64,000 nt of DNA, from assembly GCF_002872255.1 (NCBI RefSeq), contig NZ_NIPR01000006.1:1-64000 (forward strand), given 5' to 3'. Below the pieces are notes generated by a model. It was given only the letters and a program-made list of their open reading frames with translations, searched no databases and was not told the DNA's origin. The position numbers were made by a program, and so were the translations under genes. Below are positions 38,846 through 48,080 of this stretch, one piece after another. The DNA is from Companilactobacillus nuruki (GTDB lineage Bacteria > Bacillota > Bacilli > Lactobacillales > Lactobacillaceae). Each line of letters starts with the position of its first letter. Positions within the stretch are counted from its first letter, which is position 1.

Positions 38846-39859
38846 TTAAATTGTGGCAAATTTAATAAGCAAACGAACCATTTGACTAGTAAAACTATAT
38901 TCATTATCATACCAAGCTACAGTTTTTACTAAAGTTGTATCACCGACTGTTGTAACCTCTGTTTGGGTCGGATCAAAAATCGAACCATATGTTGAATTGA
39001 TCACATCAGTAGAAACAATATTACGCTCATCATATCCAAATGAAGGATTGTTTTCGGTATGTTTTTTCATTGACCGATTTATTTCATCAATGGTTACCTT
39101 CTTATTAAGTACTGATACTAATTCTGTTAATGATCCATCAATCACTGGAACACGTTGAGCATGTCCCTTCAATTTGCCATTAAGCTCTGGAATCACTAAT
39201 CCAATCGCTTTTGCAGCACCTGAAGAATGAGGGATGATATTGACAGCAGCTGTTCTTGCTGCGCGTAAATTATTGCCATGCACTGGTCCATCGAGAATCA
39301 TTTGTGTTGATGTATACGCATGTACTGTTGTCATAGTACCAGCTTTAATACCATAATCCTTATTTAAGAAGTACGCCATAGGAGCTAGACAGTTTGTCGT
39401 ACATGAGCCTGCTGAAATAATTTTATCATCACTATTTAAGGTATCATCATTAACGTTATAAACAATTGTCTTCATTTGTCCTGCTGGTGCTGAGACAATA
39501 ACCTTTTTTACACCTGCATTAAGATGTGCTTGTGATTTTTCGGCTGAGGTGTAAAAACCGGTACATTCTAAAACAATATCAACATCATCATTTTTTACCC
39601 AAGGAATTTTGGCCGCATCAGGTTGTGCATAAACTCGAACCTTTTTACCATCGACTATAATTGCGTCTTTAATCGCTGTAACCTCTTTTTGATAAGTTCC
39701 ATGAGCTGAATCAAATTGCAATAATTGAGCTAACATTTGAGCATTAGTCAAGTCATTGATTGCTACTACTTCTATGTTATTCTCATCCAATTCACTAATT
39801 CTTCTAAATGCCAAACGGCCGATTCTTCCAAAACCATTAATACCTACTTTAATTGTCAT
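38846..39859 (-). CDS. gap: Glyceraldehyde-3-phosphate dehydrogenase
   Basis: 337 residues. Rossmann motif [15 protein letters not shown], Asp in AINDLT favouring NAD, catalytic Cys in [12 protein letters not shown] (about 150) and the [18 protein letters not shown] region. I placed the start at 39859 (GGAGGT upstream); the frame is open 5 codons further. It stands alone, without cggR, pgk or tpi, and is divergent from an AraC-type regulator, unlike the usual glycolytic operon. A second, specially regulated gap gene is likely (inference). Confidence 0.93.
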   Translation of the reverse strand: MTIKVGINGFGRIGRLAFRRISELDENNIEVVAINDLTNAQMLAQLLQFDSAHGTYQKEVTAIKDAIIVDGKKVRVYAQPDAAKIPWVKNDDVDIVLECTGFYTSAEKSQAHLNAGVKKVIVSAPAGQMKTIVYNVNDDTLNSDDKIISAGSCTTNCLAPMAYFLNKDYGIKAGTMTTVHAYTSTQMILDGPVHGNNLRAARTAAVNIIPHSSGAAKAIGLVIPELNGKLKGHAQRVPVIDGSLTELVSVLNKKVTIDEINRSMKKHTENNPSFGYDERNIVSTDVINSTYGSIFDPTQTEVTTVGDTTLVKTVAWYDNEYSFTSQMVRLLIKFATI

Positions 39860-39967
39860 ATTTTTGACCTCCATGTCTTTATTACATGATTAATCATAGT
39901 TTGATTTAGCATCAAAAAAAATGGTATAAATGAAGCAGTTAACTATACTTTTTGTCGGAGGGAAAAT

Positions 39968-40825
39968 ATGCCTCAAAAAGATCGTCACAAGAATCGTCAA
40001 GTTGAAATAGAATTTCATGCTCAGGAGCATTTAACTGATCTGCCATATAACAGACGTTACAGTTTGATTCTTTTAACCCAGGGTAGCTTCAAAGCCAAAT
40101 TAAATAATTATCCTATTACAGTAAATTTCCCTAGTGTTATTTGTCTTAAATCTGGTGATGATTTTGAAGTATTAAACCAACAAAATATCTCCGCCTCTAC
40201 CTTTTCATTTGATCCAACCTTTTTGAATACTGTCCGTTTATCTCAATCCAAGGACCTGAATGTTCCCAATACCCCTAGGATTAAAGAGGGACTTTCCCTA
40301 TTTGAAAATGATCTTCAACATATTGGATTAATTGAATTAGACACTGAAATTTATTCTAAATTCCTGCAATGGTTCTTTACTTTAGGGATGGAGGTGTCTG
40401 CTCAAAGCGATGATCTTTGGGTCTGTCGCATCAAACAATATTTGATTCAAATTTTTAATTTACTAAAGCAACTAAAAGATGACGGTCAGAACTCAGCTAT
40501 TGACCAAGCACTTAAATATATCCACATAAATTATGCCTCACCTATTCGTTCAGAGGATTTGACACAATTGACCCATCTCAATCGTGTTTCACTTAATGAA
40601 CAGTTTAAAAAAAGACTTAATCAAACTGCTCTTCAATATTTGATGTCTTATCGTCTTAATATTGCTGAACAAATGTTAACCCATACAGGTATGAGTTTAA
40701 ACGACATTGCTTTAGCTACTGGATTTGAATATGATACCTATTTCATGAAACAATTTAAACAAAAGAATGGCATTTCTCCTACGGAATATCGTAACCTTTC
40801 TCGTGAAATTGCTGTTGCACAATAA
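39968..40825 (+). CDS. AraC-family transcriptional regulator
   Basis: 285 residues. N-terminal cupin-like sensing region (about 20-120) and C-terminal double helix-turn-helix (about 175-280): IHINYASPIRSEDLTQLTH, YRLNIAEQMLTHTGMSLNDIALATGFEYDTYFMKQFKQKNGISPTEYR. GGAGGG ribosome site; plausible plus-strand promoter TTGATT-18-TATAAA near 39901-39930. Divergent from the gap gene, which it probably regulates. Effector unknown, likely a sugar. Confidence 0.92.
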   Translation: MPQKDRHKNRQVEIEFHAQEHLTDLPYNRRYSLILLTQGSFKAKLNNYPITVNFPSVICLKSGDDFEVLNQQNISASTFSFDPTFLNTVRLSQSKDLNVPNTPRIKEGLSLFENDLQHIGLIELDTEIYSKFLQWFFTLGMEVSAQSDDLWVCRIKQYLIQIFNLLKQLKDDGQNSAIDQALKYIHINYASPIRSEDLTQLTHLNRVSLNEQFKKRLNQTALQYLMSYRLNIAEQMLTHTGMSLNDIALATGFEYDTYFMKQFKQKNGISPTEYRNLSREIAVAQ

Positions 40826-40847
40826 GCCTCATATTTATCTGTAATAT

Positions 40848-40902
40848 TCAAAAATAGGACCATATCCGTCAGAATAATCTCTGATTAATATGGTCCTATT
40901 AG
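40848..40902. terminator. Bidirectional terminator between the araC-like gene and pyrD
   Basis: Perfect 13-bp stem AATAGGACCATAT / ATATGGTCCTATT, with an internal TCAGA/TCTGA hairpin in the loop. On the minus strand it is followed by TTTTTG. Confidence 0.85.
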
Positions 40903-42054
40903 TTATTCTTGATGAAATGAAGCTCCCGAATTGGCATCTATTTCTTGATCTGATTCCAATTCGTCAATATCAATATCCTGTTCATTCCTTATTGGTTCTT
41001 GAACAACAGCATTCGTATATATATTTAATCTATTAATAGAATCCTTTTGAGACAAATATTTATTCATTTGATTAAGTAAGGTTGGTCCATTATAAATAAA
41101 TCCTGTATAAACCTGTACCAAAGAGGCACCAGCCATCAAGGCAGCCTCTGCATCTTCAGGTGTAAATACTCCGCCTGAGAACATGATAGGCAATTCGGGA
41201 AACTCTGTATGGATGGCCCTAGTCAAACTCAATGATTTCAAAAAAATCGGTTTACCACTGAGCCCGCCACCTTCATTTTTGTTCTTTGATTTCAAACTGT
41301 TATGAACTGAACTTGGATTTGAAGCAGTGTTAGTCAAAATAATTCCATCCATCAGACCATCAGTTTCTTTTATCAATTCAATTAATTGCTTGGCGGTAAT
41401 ATCATTACCAAATTTAGCAAATACAGGTTGCTCAATATGCAAATTATAAATCTTTTGCAGGAGTTGTTTAGCGACTGGTATTTCTTGCAAAGTTGTTACG
41501 CCCTTTTGGTTTGGACAACTTTGATTCAAGGCAATATAATCGGCAAATGAATGTACTTCCTTAATGTCGTCAACCATTTCATCTATCATTTCTTGACTAG
41601 TCAATCCATGTCCAGGAGCCACACTGATCCCAATTTTAACGTTTTTGGGAGTCCTTTTTAGATGTTTGATTGTTTCTTTGACACCTATATTATTCAATCC
41701 CATTCGATTGATAATTGCTTTATCCTCTAGCAATCTAAAAATTCTTTTTTTCTTGTTACCTGGTTGTGCCTCCTTCGTAACACTGCCTATCTCAACAAAA
41801 CCAGCACCTAAAGCACCTAAACTATTATAAAATTCTGCCTTTTTATCAAAACCCGCGGCAATTCCAATTGGTGAATCAAATTTAACACCTTTAACAGTTA
41901 CTTGAATATTATTATATTTTCTTGTTTGAAACATTGATGCCAGTATTTGGGGTCTATCATTAAAAATCTTCAAACCCTTAGCTACCATTTGATGATCTAT
42001 TTCTGGATCTACCTTAAAAATTGCCGGTCGAACTAACTTATACCAATCTAACAT
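40903..42054 (-). CDS. pyrD: Dihydroorotate dehydrogenase, class 2 type
   Basis: 383 residues. The N-terminal membrane-associating extension (about 1-45) and FMN-barrel motifs IGIAAGFDKKAEF, GFVEIGSVTKEAQPGN and NRMGLNN are class 2 (quinone-linked), in line with the lack of a pyrK. Catalytic-base segment reads LNQSCPNQKG with Cys180, whereas class 2 enzymes usually have Ser here and class 1 have Cys. An acidic tail of about 40 residues follows the barrel. ATG overlaps pyrE stop. Last gene of the pyr operon. Confidence 0.9.
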   Translation of the reverse strand: MLDWYKLVRPAIFKVDPEIDHQMVAKGLKIFNDRPQILASMFQTRKYNNIQVTVKGVKFDSPIGIAAGFDKKAEFYNSLGALGAGFVEIGSVTKEAQPGNKKKRIFRLLEDKAIINRMGLNNIGVKETIKHLKRTPKNVKIGISVAPGHGLTSQEMIDEMVDDIKEVHSFADYIALNQSCPNQKGVTTLQEIPVAKQLLQKIYNLHIEQPVFAKFGNDITAKQLIELIKETDGLMDGIILTNTASNPSSVHNSLKSKNKNEGGGLSGKPIFLKSLSLTRAIHTEFPELPIMFSGGVFTPEDAEAALMAGASLVQVYTGFIYNGPTLLNQMNKYLSQKDSINRLNIYTNAVVQEPIRNEQDIDIDELESDQEIDANSGASFHQE

Positions 42055-42692
42055 TATTTACCCCAACTTTCCGGATCTTTATACCATTGTTGTAATAAAT
42101 TCATATCACTAGCATCAACATACTTTTGTTCCTGAGCTACCTCGATCATTGTTAGGTAGTTGGTTAATGTAAACAGTTCCGTTTCAGAATTAGTAAAGTT
42201 AATAGTGCTTTCAGGCAAACCATACGAAAAGATAGCAACTGTACCAATTACAATCCCCCCTTCTTCACGTACGGCTTTGACTGCCTTTAAAATACTGCCA
42301 CCAGTTGAGATCAGATCATCAATTAAAACAACCTTATCGCCCTTTTGCAAACGACCCTCAATTTGGCTCTTCTTGCCATGATCTTTCTTTTGGGGGCGGA
42401 CATAATTAAGTGGAAGATTCAAAATATTAGAAACACCTGTTGCATGAGGAATCCCAGCAGTAGCTACTCCGCCAATTACCTCGACATCTGGATAATGCTC
42501 CATAATCAAATCTGATAAGTCTTTAGCAATGGTTTGACGAAATTCTGGATAGGCAATAGTTAAACGATTATCGGTATAAATTGGTGCCTTGATACCACTG
42601 GCCCACGTAAAGGGTTCTTTGGGATTCAAAGTAACCGCCTTGATTTTTAATAATTGACTAGCAATATCTGCTGCAACTGCTTTCTTATCCAT
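42054..42692 (-). CDS. pyrE: Orotate phosphoribosyltransferase
   Basis: 212 residues. PRPP-binding motif VVLIDDLISTGGSILKA (about 118-134), orotate site FTWASGIKAPIYTDNR near the N-terminus. Converts orotate plus PRPP to OMP. Overlaps pyrF by 1 nt (TAATG) and pyrD by 1 nt, so translation is coupled. Confidence 0.95.
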   Translation of the reverse strand: MDKKAVAADIASQLLKIKAVTLNPKEPFTWASGIKAPIYTDNRLTIAYPEFRQTIAKDLSDLIMEHYPDVEVIGGVATAGIPHATGVSNILNLPLNYVRPQKKDHGKKSQIEGRLQKGDKVVLIDDLISTGGSILKAVKAVREEGGIVIGTVAIFSYGLPESTINFTNSETELFTLTNYLTMIEVAQEQKYVDASDMNLLQQWYKDPESWGK

Positions 42693-43384
42693 TATTTATT
42701 CCACTCCTTAAAGATATTTGTATATGCTTCGTGTCCATCTTTTGCTTGTGTAATTGGTCGACCAACAACAATCGCATCACTGCCTAATTCTCTTGCTCTA
42801 GATGGAGTTGCAACACGTTTTTGATCACCAACTTGAGCTGACTTTGGCCTGATACCTGGGGTAACGCACAAGAATTCATCACTTGTAATTTCTTTTATCA
42901 TCGGAACCTCTAAAGCCGATGAAATAACTCCGTCTGCACCATTATCAAAGGCTAATTTTGCCAAATGTGTAACATAATCTTGAGACTTCAAAGGTACTTG
43001 TAATTCATTTGCTAGTTCATCTTGTCCTAACGACGTCAATTGGGTAACAGCTAGTAACTCAGTAGAAGAACCCTTCAAGCCTTCTTTAGCAGCGCTGATC
43101 ATCTCAGCTCCACCTGAGGCATGAACAGTCAACATCTGAACATCCCACTTAGCAATCATTTCACAAGTTCTTCTAACCGTGTTAGGAATATCATGCAATT
43201 TTAAATCCAAAAAAATATTATATCCACGTTCTCTCAAACTTCTGACAAACGGATATCCAAACTGACAAAACATTTCTAACCCAATCTTCAAGAATAATTT
43301 TTCTTCCTTGGGAAATTGATTCAAAAAATTAATACACTCAAAATCATCTGCAAAATCTAACGCTACTATTACCGGTTTATTCAT
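42692..43384 (-). CDS. pyrF: Orotidine 5'-phosphate decarboxylase
   Basis: 230 residues. Active-site DLKLHDIPNTV (about 59-69), ALDFAD near the N-terminus, phosphate gripper GIRP...VVGRPIT near the end. Makes UMP from OMP. 15 nt after pyrC in the operon. Confidence 0.95.
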   Translation of the reverse strand: MNKPVIVALDFADDFECINFLNQFPKEEKLFLKIGLEMFCQFGYPFVRSLRERGYNIFLDLKLHDIPNTVRRTCEMIAKWDVQMLTVHASGGAEMISAAKEGLKGSSTELLAVTQLTSLGQDELANELQVPLKSQDYVTHLAKLAFDNGADGVISSALEVPMIKEITSDEFLCVTPGIRPKSAQVGDQKRVATPSRARELGSDAIVVGRPITQAKDGHEAYTNIFKEWNK

Positions 43385-43399
43385 TTTTATCCTCGTTCC

Positions 43400-44671
43400 T
43401 TATTTTGAAAAAACACAGTTACCATTAACATAAGTTTTTTCAACTTGACCATAAACTTCTTGACCTATGAAAGGACTATTGGCACCCTTTGATAAAAAGT
43501 CATTTGTTTTAATTTCAAATTCATTATCTAAATCGATGATCGTAAAGTCTGCCTTTTGTCCAATTTTGATTTCCTCTGTATTTTGAATACCAAATATCTT
43601 AGCTGGAGCAAGTGACATTAAATCAAGTAATTTTTCTAAACTCATTTGACTACTCTTAACAAAATTTGTATACATTAGTGGAAATGATGTTTCAATTCCA
43701 CTAATTCCAAATGCACTTTTAACAAATCCCTGATTCTTTTCATTAATAGCATGTGGTGCATGATCTGTAGCAATCATATCGATCGTGCCGTCACTTAATC
43801 CTGAAACCAAGGCCAAACGATCACTCTCAGTCCTTAGTGGTGGATTCATCTTGAAGTTAGCATTATCACTTAAAATATCCTGTTCACTTAAAAGTAAGTG
43901 GTGTGGTGAAACCTCACAAGTTACATTAATACCCGCATCTTTGGCCATTCTGATCAATTCAACCCCATCTTTAGTCGAAATATGACAAACATGGTAGTGA
44001 ACCCCAGTTTCTTTAGCTAACACTAAATCTCTTGCTAATTGTGATGTTTCCGCTGCTTGCTTGATTCCTGGTAATCCTAATCTTTGTGAAGTATTACCAA
44101 AGTTGATCACGCCTTTATTAAATAAATTTTTATCTTCAACATGTGCTGCCAAGTGGCTATTGATTGCGGCAATTCTTTCCATAGCCGAATACATCGATTG
44201 AGCATTCATGATCCCATGTCCATCATTTGAAAAAGCAAAGGCACCAAGTTTATCTAAGGCCTCAATATCAACTAATTCATCACTAGTTTCTTCTTTGGTC
44301 ACTGGAGCATATTGCAAAGTGTTTATAATTGAAGATTTTTCATTCAACGCTAATTGCTGTGAGAACTTAGTGACATCATCTGGTACTGGTATGACATTTG
44401 GCATTGCTCCAACAGTTGTAAAACCACCATGTGCCGAAGCCTTAGTCCCAGTTGCAATGGTTTCTTTGTGAACCTGACCTGGCTCTCTAAAATGTACATG
44501 CACATCAACAAGACCTGGAGCTACCAAATTAAATTTAGCATCAATGATTTCTGCATTTTCAGCCGAAATCTGACTGGCAATTTTAGTAAACTTACCATCC
44601 TCAATCAAAACATCACAATTGATTAAATTATTATCGTAAAATAACTTGGCGTTTTTTATTAACAATTTCAT
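43400..44671 (-). CDS. pyrC: Dihydroorotase (class I)
   Basis: 423 residues. Zinc motif VDVHVHFREPGQ (about 56-67), metal His residues in CHIS and DHAPH (about 302-306). Closes carbamoyl-aspartate to dihydroorotate. I use ATG 44671 with AAGGAGA upstream; the frame runs 11 codons further without a better site. It overlaps the pyrB end by 41 nt. Confidence 0.95.
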   Translation of the reverse strand: MKLLIKNAKLFYDNNLINCDVLIEDGKFTKIASQISAENAEIIDAKFNLVAPGLVDVHVHFREPGQVHKETIATGTKASAHGGFTTVGAMPNVIPVPDDVTKFSQQLALNEKSSIINTLQYAPVTKEETSDELVDIEALDKLGAFAFSNDGHGIMNAQSMYSAMERIAAINSHLAAHVEDKNLFNKGVINFGNTSQRLGLPGIKQAAETSQLARDLVLAKETGVHYHVCHISTKDGVELIRMAKDAGINVTCEVSPHHLLLSEQDILSDNANFKMNPPLRTESDRLALVSGLSDGTIDMIATDHAPHAINEKNQGFVKSAFGISGIETSFPLMYTNFVKSSQMSLEKLLDLMSLAPAKIFGIQNTEEIKIGQKADFTIIDLDNEFEIKTNDFLSKGANSPFIGQEVYGQVEKTYVNGNCVFSK

Positions 44672-45578
44672 TATCAGAATTTTCTCCTTCCAAAACTGCT
44701 GCAATCATTGCCATACGCATGAATACACCGTTAGCCATTTGTGGGAAAATATACGATTTATCACATTCGACAACATCATCGGCAATCTCTGCGCCACGAT
44801 TTACTGGAGCCGGATGCATGATCATTGCTGAATCTTTCATTAAATCAACACGATTTCTATTTAAACCATATTTTTTGAAATAATCTTCTTTAGAAAAATT
44901 TTCGTTTTCTTCAGCTGATAAACGTTCATGTTGAACTCGTAAAAGCATTACAACATCCATCTCTTTACAAAGATCATCAACATCCATTTGTGGACCCATT
45001 TCAGCAAACTCTGATGTATACCAAGCATCTAACCCACCAAAGTATACTTTAGCTCCAAGTCTAGTCAGGATTTCAGCATTAGAGTGAGCAACTCGTGAAT
45101 GACTCAAGTCTCCAATAATTCCAACCTTCAAGCCATCGAAACTTCCAAAATGTTCATAAATTGTCATCAGATCCAAAAGCGATTGAGAGGGATGTTGACC
45201 AGTACCATCACCACCGTTGATAATATGAATTTTCAAATTATGATTATTAACTAAATCTTTGTAATATTCATCTTCTGGATGACGAATAATTGCTACACTG
45301 GCACCGATACTTTCTTCTGTCTTGATCGTATCATAAAGACTTTCACCTTTAGTTGTTGAAGAGGTTGCTGCTTCAAATTCAATTTCCTTCATACCCAGTT
45401 TCATTTCTGCTACTTGAAAACTGGATTTAGTTCTAGTACTATTTTCAAAAAATAAATTAATAGCAAATTTATCTAACCCGATAGATGATTTTTTCCCAGA
45501 TTTAAACTCAATCGCTGAATCTATTAAGTCATAGACCTCTTGATTTGATAATTGTGACATAGAAAGTATATTTTTCAT
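44631..45578 (-). CDS. pyrB: Aspartate carbamoyltransferase catalytic chain
   Basis: 315 residues. Carbamoyl-phosphate motif FFENSTRTKSSF (about 48-59), GDGTGQHPSQSLLD, MHPAPVNRG. Joins carbamoyl phosphate and aspartate, first step of the pathway encoded here. First gene of pyrBCFED; carAB, pyrR and pyrK are absent from the window. Expression set by two attenuators upstream. Confidence 0.95.
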   Translation of the reverse strand: MKNILSMSQLSNQEVYDLIDSAIEFKSGKKSSIGLDKFAINLFFENSTRTKSSFQVAEMKLGMKEIEFEAATSSTTKGESLYDTIKTEESIGASVAIIRHPEDEYYKDLVNNHNLKIHIINGGDGTGQHPSQSLLDLMTIYEHFGSFDGLKVGIIGDLSHSRVAHSNAEILTRLGAKVYFGGLDAWYTSEFAEMGPQMDVDDLCKEMDVVMLLRVQHERLSAEENENFSKEDYFKKYGLNRNRVDLMKDSAMIMHPAPVNRGAEIADDVVECDKSYIFPQMANGVFMRMAMIAAVLEGENSDNEIVNKKRQVILR

Positions 45579-45592
45579 TGTTTTCCTCCAAA

Positions 45593-45671
45593 TTAAAAAG
45601 GGCTAGCTTTTATCCAGCTAGTCCTCAAAGTTTGGCTAATTATCACCGACTTTTCAGACCTCACTGGATCT
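45593..45671 (-). promoter_or_regulatory. PyrR attenuator 2 (proximal to pyrB)
   Basis: PyrR-binding box GATCCAGTGAGGTCT (45656-45671 region) followed by terminator GGACTAGCT...AGCTAGCCCTTTTT (45595-45625). With PyrR-UMP bound the antiterminator is lost and transcription stops. Confidence 0.8.
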
Positions 45672-45698
45672 ATTTAAAAGTTCCCTATTTTTTTTAAG

Positions 45699-45790
45699 TA
45701 AACAAAAAACTTCCTATCCCACAAGGAAAGGAAGTTTACACTTTTATTGTCTCTACGTGTAGTTAACCTTCCAAGCCTCACAGGACTCGA
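45699..45790 (-). promoter_or_regulatory. PyrR attenuator 1 (distal)
   Basis: PyrR box AGTCCTGTGAGGCT (about 45773-45787), matching ARUCCNGNGAGGYU, then terminator AAACTTCCT...AGGAAGTTTTTTG (45701-45738). Upstream of attenuator 2 in the same leader. Confidence 0.82.
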
Positions 45791-45811
45791 TTAAAAGTTT
45801 TCGTTGCAAAT

Positions 45812-45840
45812 AATATAAACGATTTCACACTGCTAGTCAA
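45812..45840 (-). promoter_or_regulatory. pyr operon promoter
   Basis: -35 TTGACT (45835-45840), 17-nt spacer, -10 TATATT (45812-45817); starts 5 nt after the tyrS stop. Confidence 0.8.
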
Positions 45841-45844
45841 TAGC

Positions 45845-47089
45845 TTATTTAATTGTGGCTAAGAAGTACTTCTTCTTTCCACGACGAATAACAATGTATT
45901 TTCCATCAAATGAATCTTTAGGATTAATTTCAAGCGTTGTATCGGTTAATCTCTCACCATTGATTCTAATAGCACCATTTTGAATATCTTCACGAGCTTG
46001 ACGTTTTGATTTATCAACATTTGTTGCAATCAACAAATCAACTAAGTTAATAGGATCTACTGAGATTTCGGCACTTGGTACACCATGGAATGCCTCCGCG
46101 ACTTCATCAGTGGTTAATTCTTGAATTTCACCAGAGAACAATACCTCAGTAATCTTTTCAGCTGTTTTCAAAGCTTCTTCGCCATGGACAAACTTAGTAA
46201 CTTCTTGTGCTAGAGTTTTTTGAGCCAGACGCTTTTCAGGAGCAGTTTTAACCGATTGTTCTAAGTCGTCAATTTGTTCTTTGGATAAGAATGTGAATTT
46301 CTTCAACAAGTTAACAACGTCTTTATCATCTTGATTGAACCAGAATTGATAGAATTCGTAAGGGGATGTCTTCTTAGGATCAAGCCAAACGGCTCCGCCA
46401 GCAGTTTTACCGAATTTTGTACCATCAGATTTTAATAGTAATGGAATTGTTAGGGCATAGACCTTTGCTTCTTGACCTTCAGCCTTATGAATCAAATCTA
46501 GTCCAGCTGTCAAATTACCCCATTGATCACCACCACCAACTTGCAACTGAACATTATGTTCACGATATAAAGTTAGAAAATCTAATGATTGTAAAATTTG
46601 ATATGTAAATTCAGTAAAGGAAATACCGACTTCCAAGCGACTAGAAATAATTTCCTTATTTAACATAGTATTAACGTTAAACAACTTACCATAATCACGC
46701 AAAAAGTCTAAGATACCGATTTGATGTGTCCAATCATAATTATTTACCATTGTAAAACCTGTGAAGATTTTATTAGCTTGATCACTTAAAGCTTTAACAT
46801 TGTGATTTACTTGATCCATTGTTTGCATTGGACGTTCAGATTTTTTACCACTAGGATCACCAATTGATCCAGTAGCTCCACCAATAACGATATATGGATG
46901 ATGACCAAACTTTCCAAATCTTTCCAAAGTCATAAATGGCAGTAAATGACCGATATGCATTGAGTCACCAGTTGGGTCCATACCACAATAAAGTGAAATA
47001 TCTTTTGATTCGACTAATTCCTTCAATCCCTCTTCATCTGATTGTTGATTGATCAAACCACGCCAAGATAATTCGTCAATAATATTCAT
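45845..47089 (-). CDS. tyrS: Tyrosyl-tRNA synthetase
   Basis: 414 residues from ATG 47089, the normal TyrS length; the frame is open upstream only because it runs through the T-box leader. Class I motifs: HIGH in SMHIGHLLPF (about 46-55) and KFGKT in place of KMSKS (about 229-233). C-terminal S4-like tRNA-binding domain (about 350-414) with QAREDIQNGAIRING. AGGAGG ribosome site. Confidence 0.95.
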   Translation of the reverse strand: MNIIDELSWRGLINQQSDEEGLKELVESKDISLYCGMDPTGDSMHIGHLLPFMTLERFGKFGHHPYIVIGGATGSIGDPSGKKSERPMQTMDQVNHNVKALSDQANKIFTGFTMVNNYDWTHQIGILDFLRDYGKLFNVNTMLNKEIISSRLEVGISFTEFTYQILQSLDFLTLYREHNVQLQVGGGDQWGNLTAGLDLIHKAEGQEAKVYALTIPLLLKSDGTKFGKTAGGAVWLDPKKTSPYEFYQFWFNQDDKDVVNLLKKFTFLSKEQIDDLEQSVKTAPEKRLAQKTLAQEVTKFVHGEEALKTAEKITEVLFSGEIQELTTDEVAEAFHGVPSAEISVDPINLVDLLIATNVDKSKRQAREDIQNGAIRINGERLTDTTLEINPKDSFDGKYIVIRRGKKKYFLATIK

Positions 47090-47102
47090 AAATTCATTCC
47101 TC

Positions 47103-47333
47103 CTAATGATAATCCCCGTTATAGAAAAAAGAGCATCCCTGCAACTATGCAGGGACGCTCTTTTGCGCGGTACCACCCAGATTCAAGTTAAATAACTTGC
47201 TCTTTACTCCTATAACGTAGGACACGAATTTTAGTTAAGTATTTCATAATTTACCCTGCTTGACTCCCACCATCCGTCAATTCTCTGTACACTGAGATAA
47301 ACTATTACTTGAGTTAAAACTAAAATCTACTAT
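47103..47333 (-). ncRNA. T-box leader of tyrS
   Basis: Minus strand carries the T-box core GGGTGGTACCGCGC (47165-47178), preceded by stem I elements and a likely specifier TAC (tyrosine) in GAAATACTTAAC (near 47248). The terminator AGAGCGTCCCTGCA / TGCAGGGATGCTCT with TTTTTT follows (about 47124-47162). Uncharged tRNA-Tyr should induce tyrS. Confidence 0.93.
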
Positions 47334-47340
47334 AAATATG

Positions 47341-47369
47341 ATAATACAGTGGCAATCGGTAATTTTCAA
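47341..47369 (-). promoter_or_regulatory. tyrS promoter
   Basis: -35 TTGAAA (47364-47369), 17-nt spacer, -10 TATTAT (47341-47346), placing the start just before the T-box. Confidence 0.8.
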
Positions 47370-47434
47370 GGACTTTTTAGAATTGATTTTATTATTGTAT
47401 AATATGTTTGCTTTCATAATTGGGGGAAAAGTTT

Positions 47435-48004
47435 ATGACAAAAACACTTTATATCATGCGACACGGACAAACGTTATTTAATATTCAACATAAAATTCAA
47501 GGTTGGTCTGACTCGCCGTTAACTAAAGAAGGTATTCAACAAGCAAAAATAGCTGGTCAATATTTCAAGGACAACAAAATTACCTTTGACGCTGTATTTT
47601 GTTCCACTGCCGAACGTGCCAGTGATACCCTGGAACTTGTCACTGATATGCCTTATAAACGTCTCAAAGGCTTAAAAGAGCTTAATTTTGGTAGCTTCGA
47701 AGGTGAACACGAATATCTTCACCCTAAAGACGACCCTAAAAAACATTTTGGCAACTATTATGTTCAATTTGGTGGCGAGGATAATCAAGTGGCACAAAAA
47801 AGAGTTAACGATACTTTATTAAAAATAATGAACCAAGATAATGAATCCGTTTTAGTAGTCAGTCATGCTGGTGCTATTATGATGTTTTCTGATCTCTGGA
47901 CTGATATGCAAAAACTTAGAGCTAGCGGATTTACTAATTGCAGCATCTTAAAATTTATTTTTGATAATAACAAGTTTACATTTGAAAAAATAATTAATTT
48001 CTGA
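47435..48004 (+). CDS. Histidine phosphatase family protein (phosphoglycerate mutase-like)
   Basis: 189 residues. Catalytic RHGQT (about 9-13) with phospho-His, second Arg/Glu region, and SHAGAI with the second catalytic His near residue 145. Start ATG 47435 behind GGGGGAA. GpmB/CobC-like phosphatases have varied small substrates; function open. Convergent with engB across a shared terminator. Confidence 0.88.
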   Translation: MTKTLYIMRHGQTLFNIQHKIQGWSDSPLTKEGIQQAKIAGQYFKDNKITFDAVFCSTAERASDTLELVTDMPYKRLKGLKELNFGSFEGEHEYLHPKDDPKKHFGNYYVQFGGEDNQVAQKRVNDTLLKIMNQDNESVLVVSHAGAIMMFSDLWTDMQKLRASGFTNCSILKFIFDNNKFTFEKIINF

Positions 48005-48011
48005 AATTAAG

Positions 48012-48066
48012 CAAAAAAAGATGAATCTAATGACAGTTTTAACCGTCACTAGATTCATCTTTTTGT
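48012..48066. terminator. Bidirectional Rho-independent terminator
   Basis: AAAGATGAATCTA / TAGATTCATCTTT outer stem with an inner TGAC/GTCA, T runs on both strands; between the phosphatase and engB. Confidence 0.88.
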
Positions 48067-48080
48067 TCTCAAACATATTC

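Noticed and set aside
47090-47176. N-terminal extension of TyrS
   Set aside because: The 29 extra codons are the T-box core and terminator hairpin in translation.
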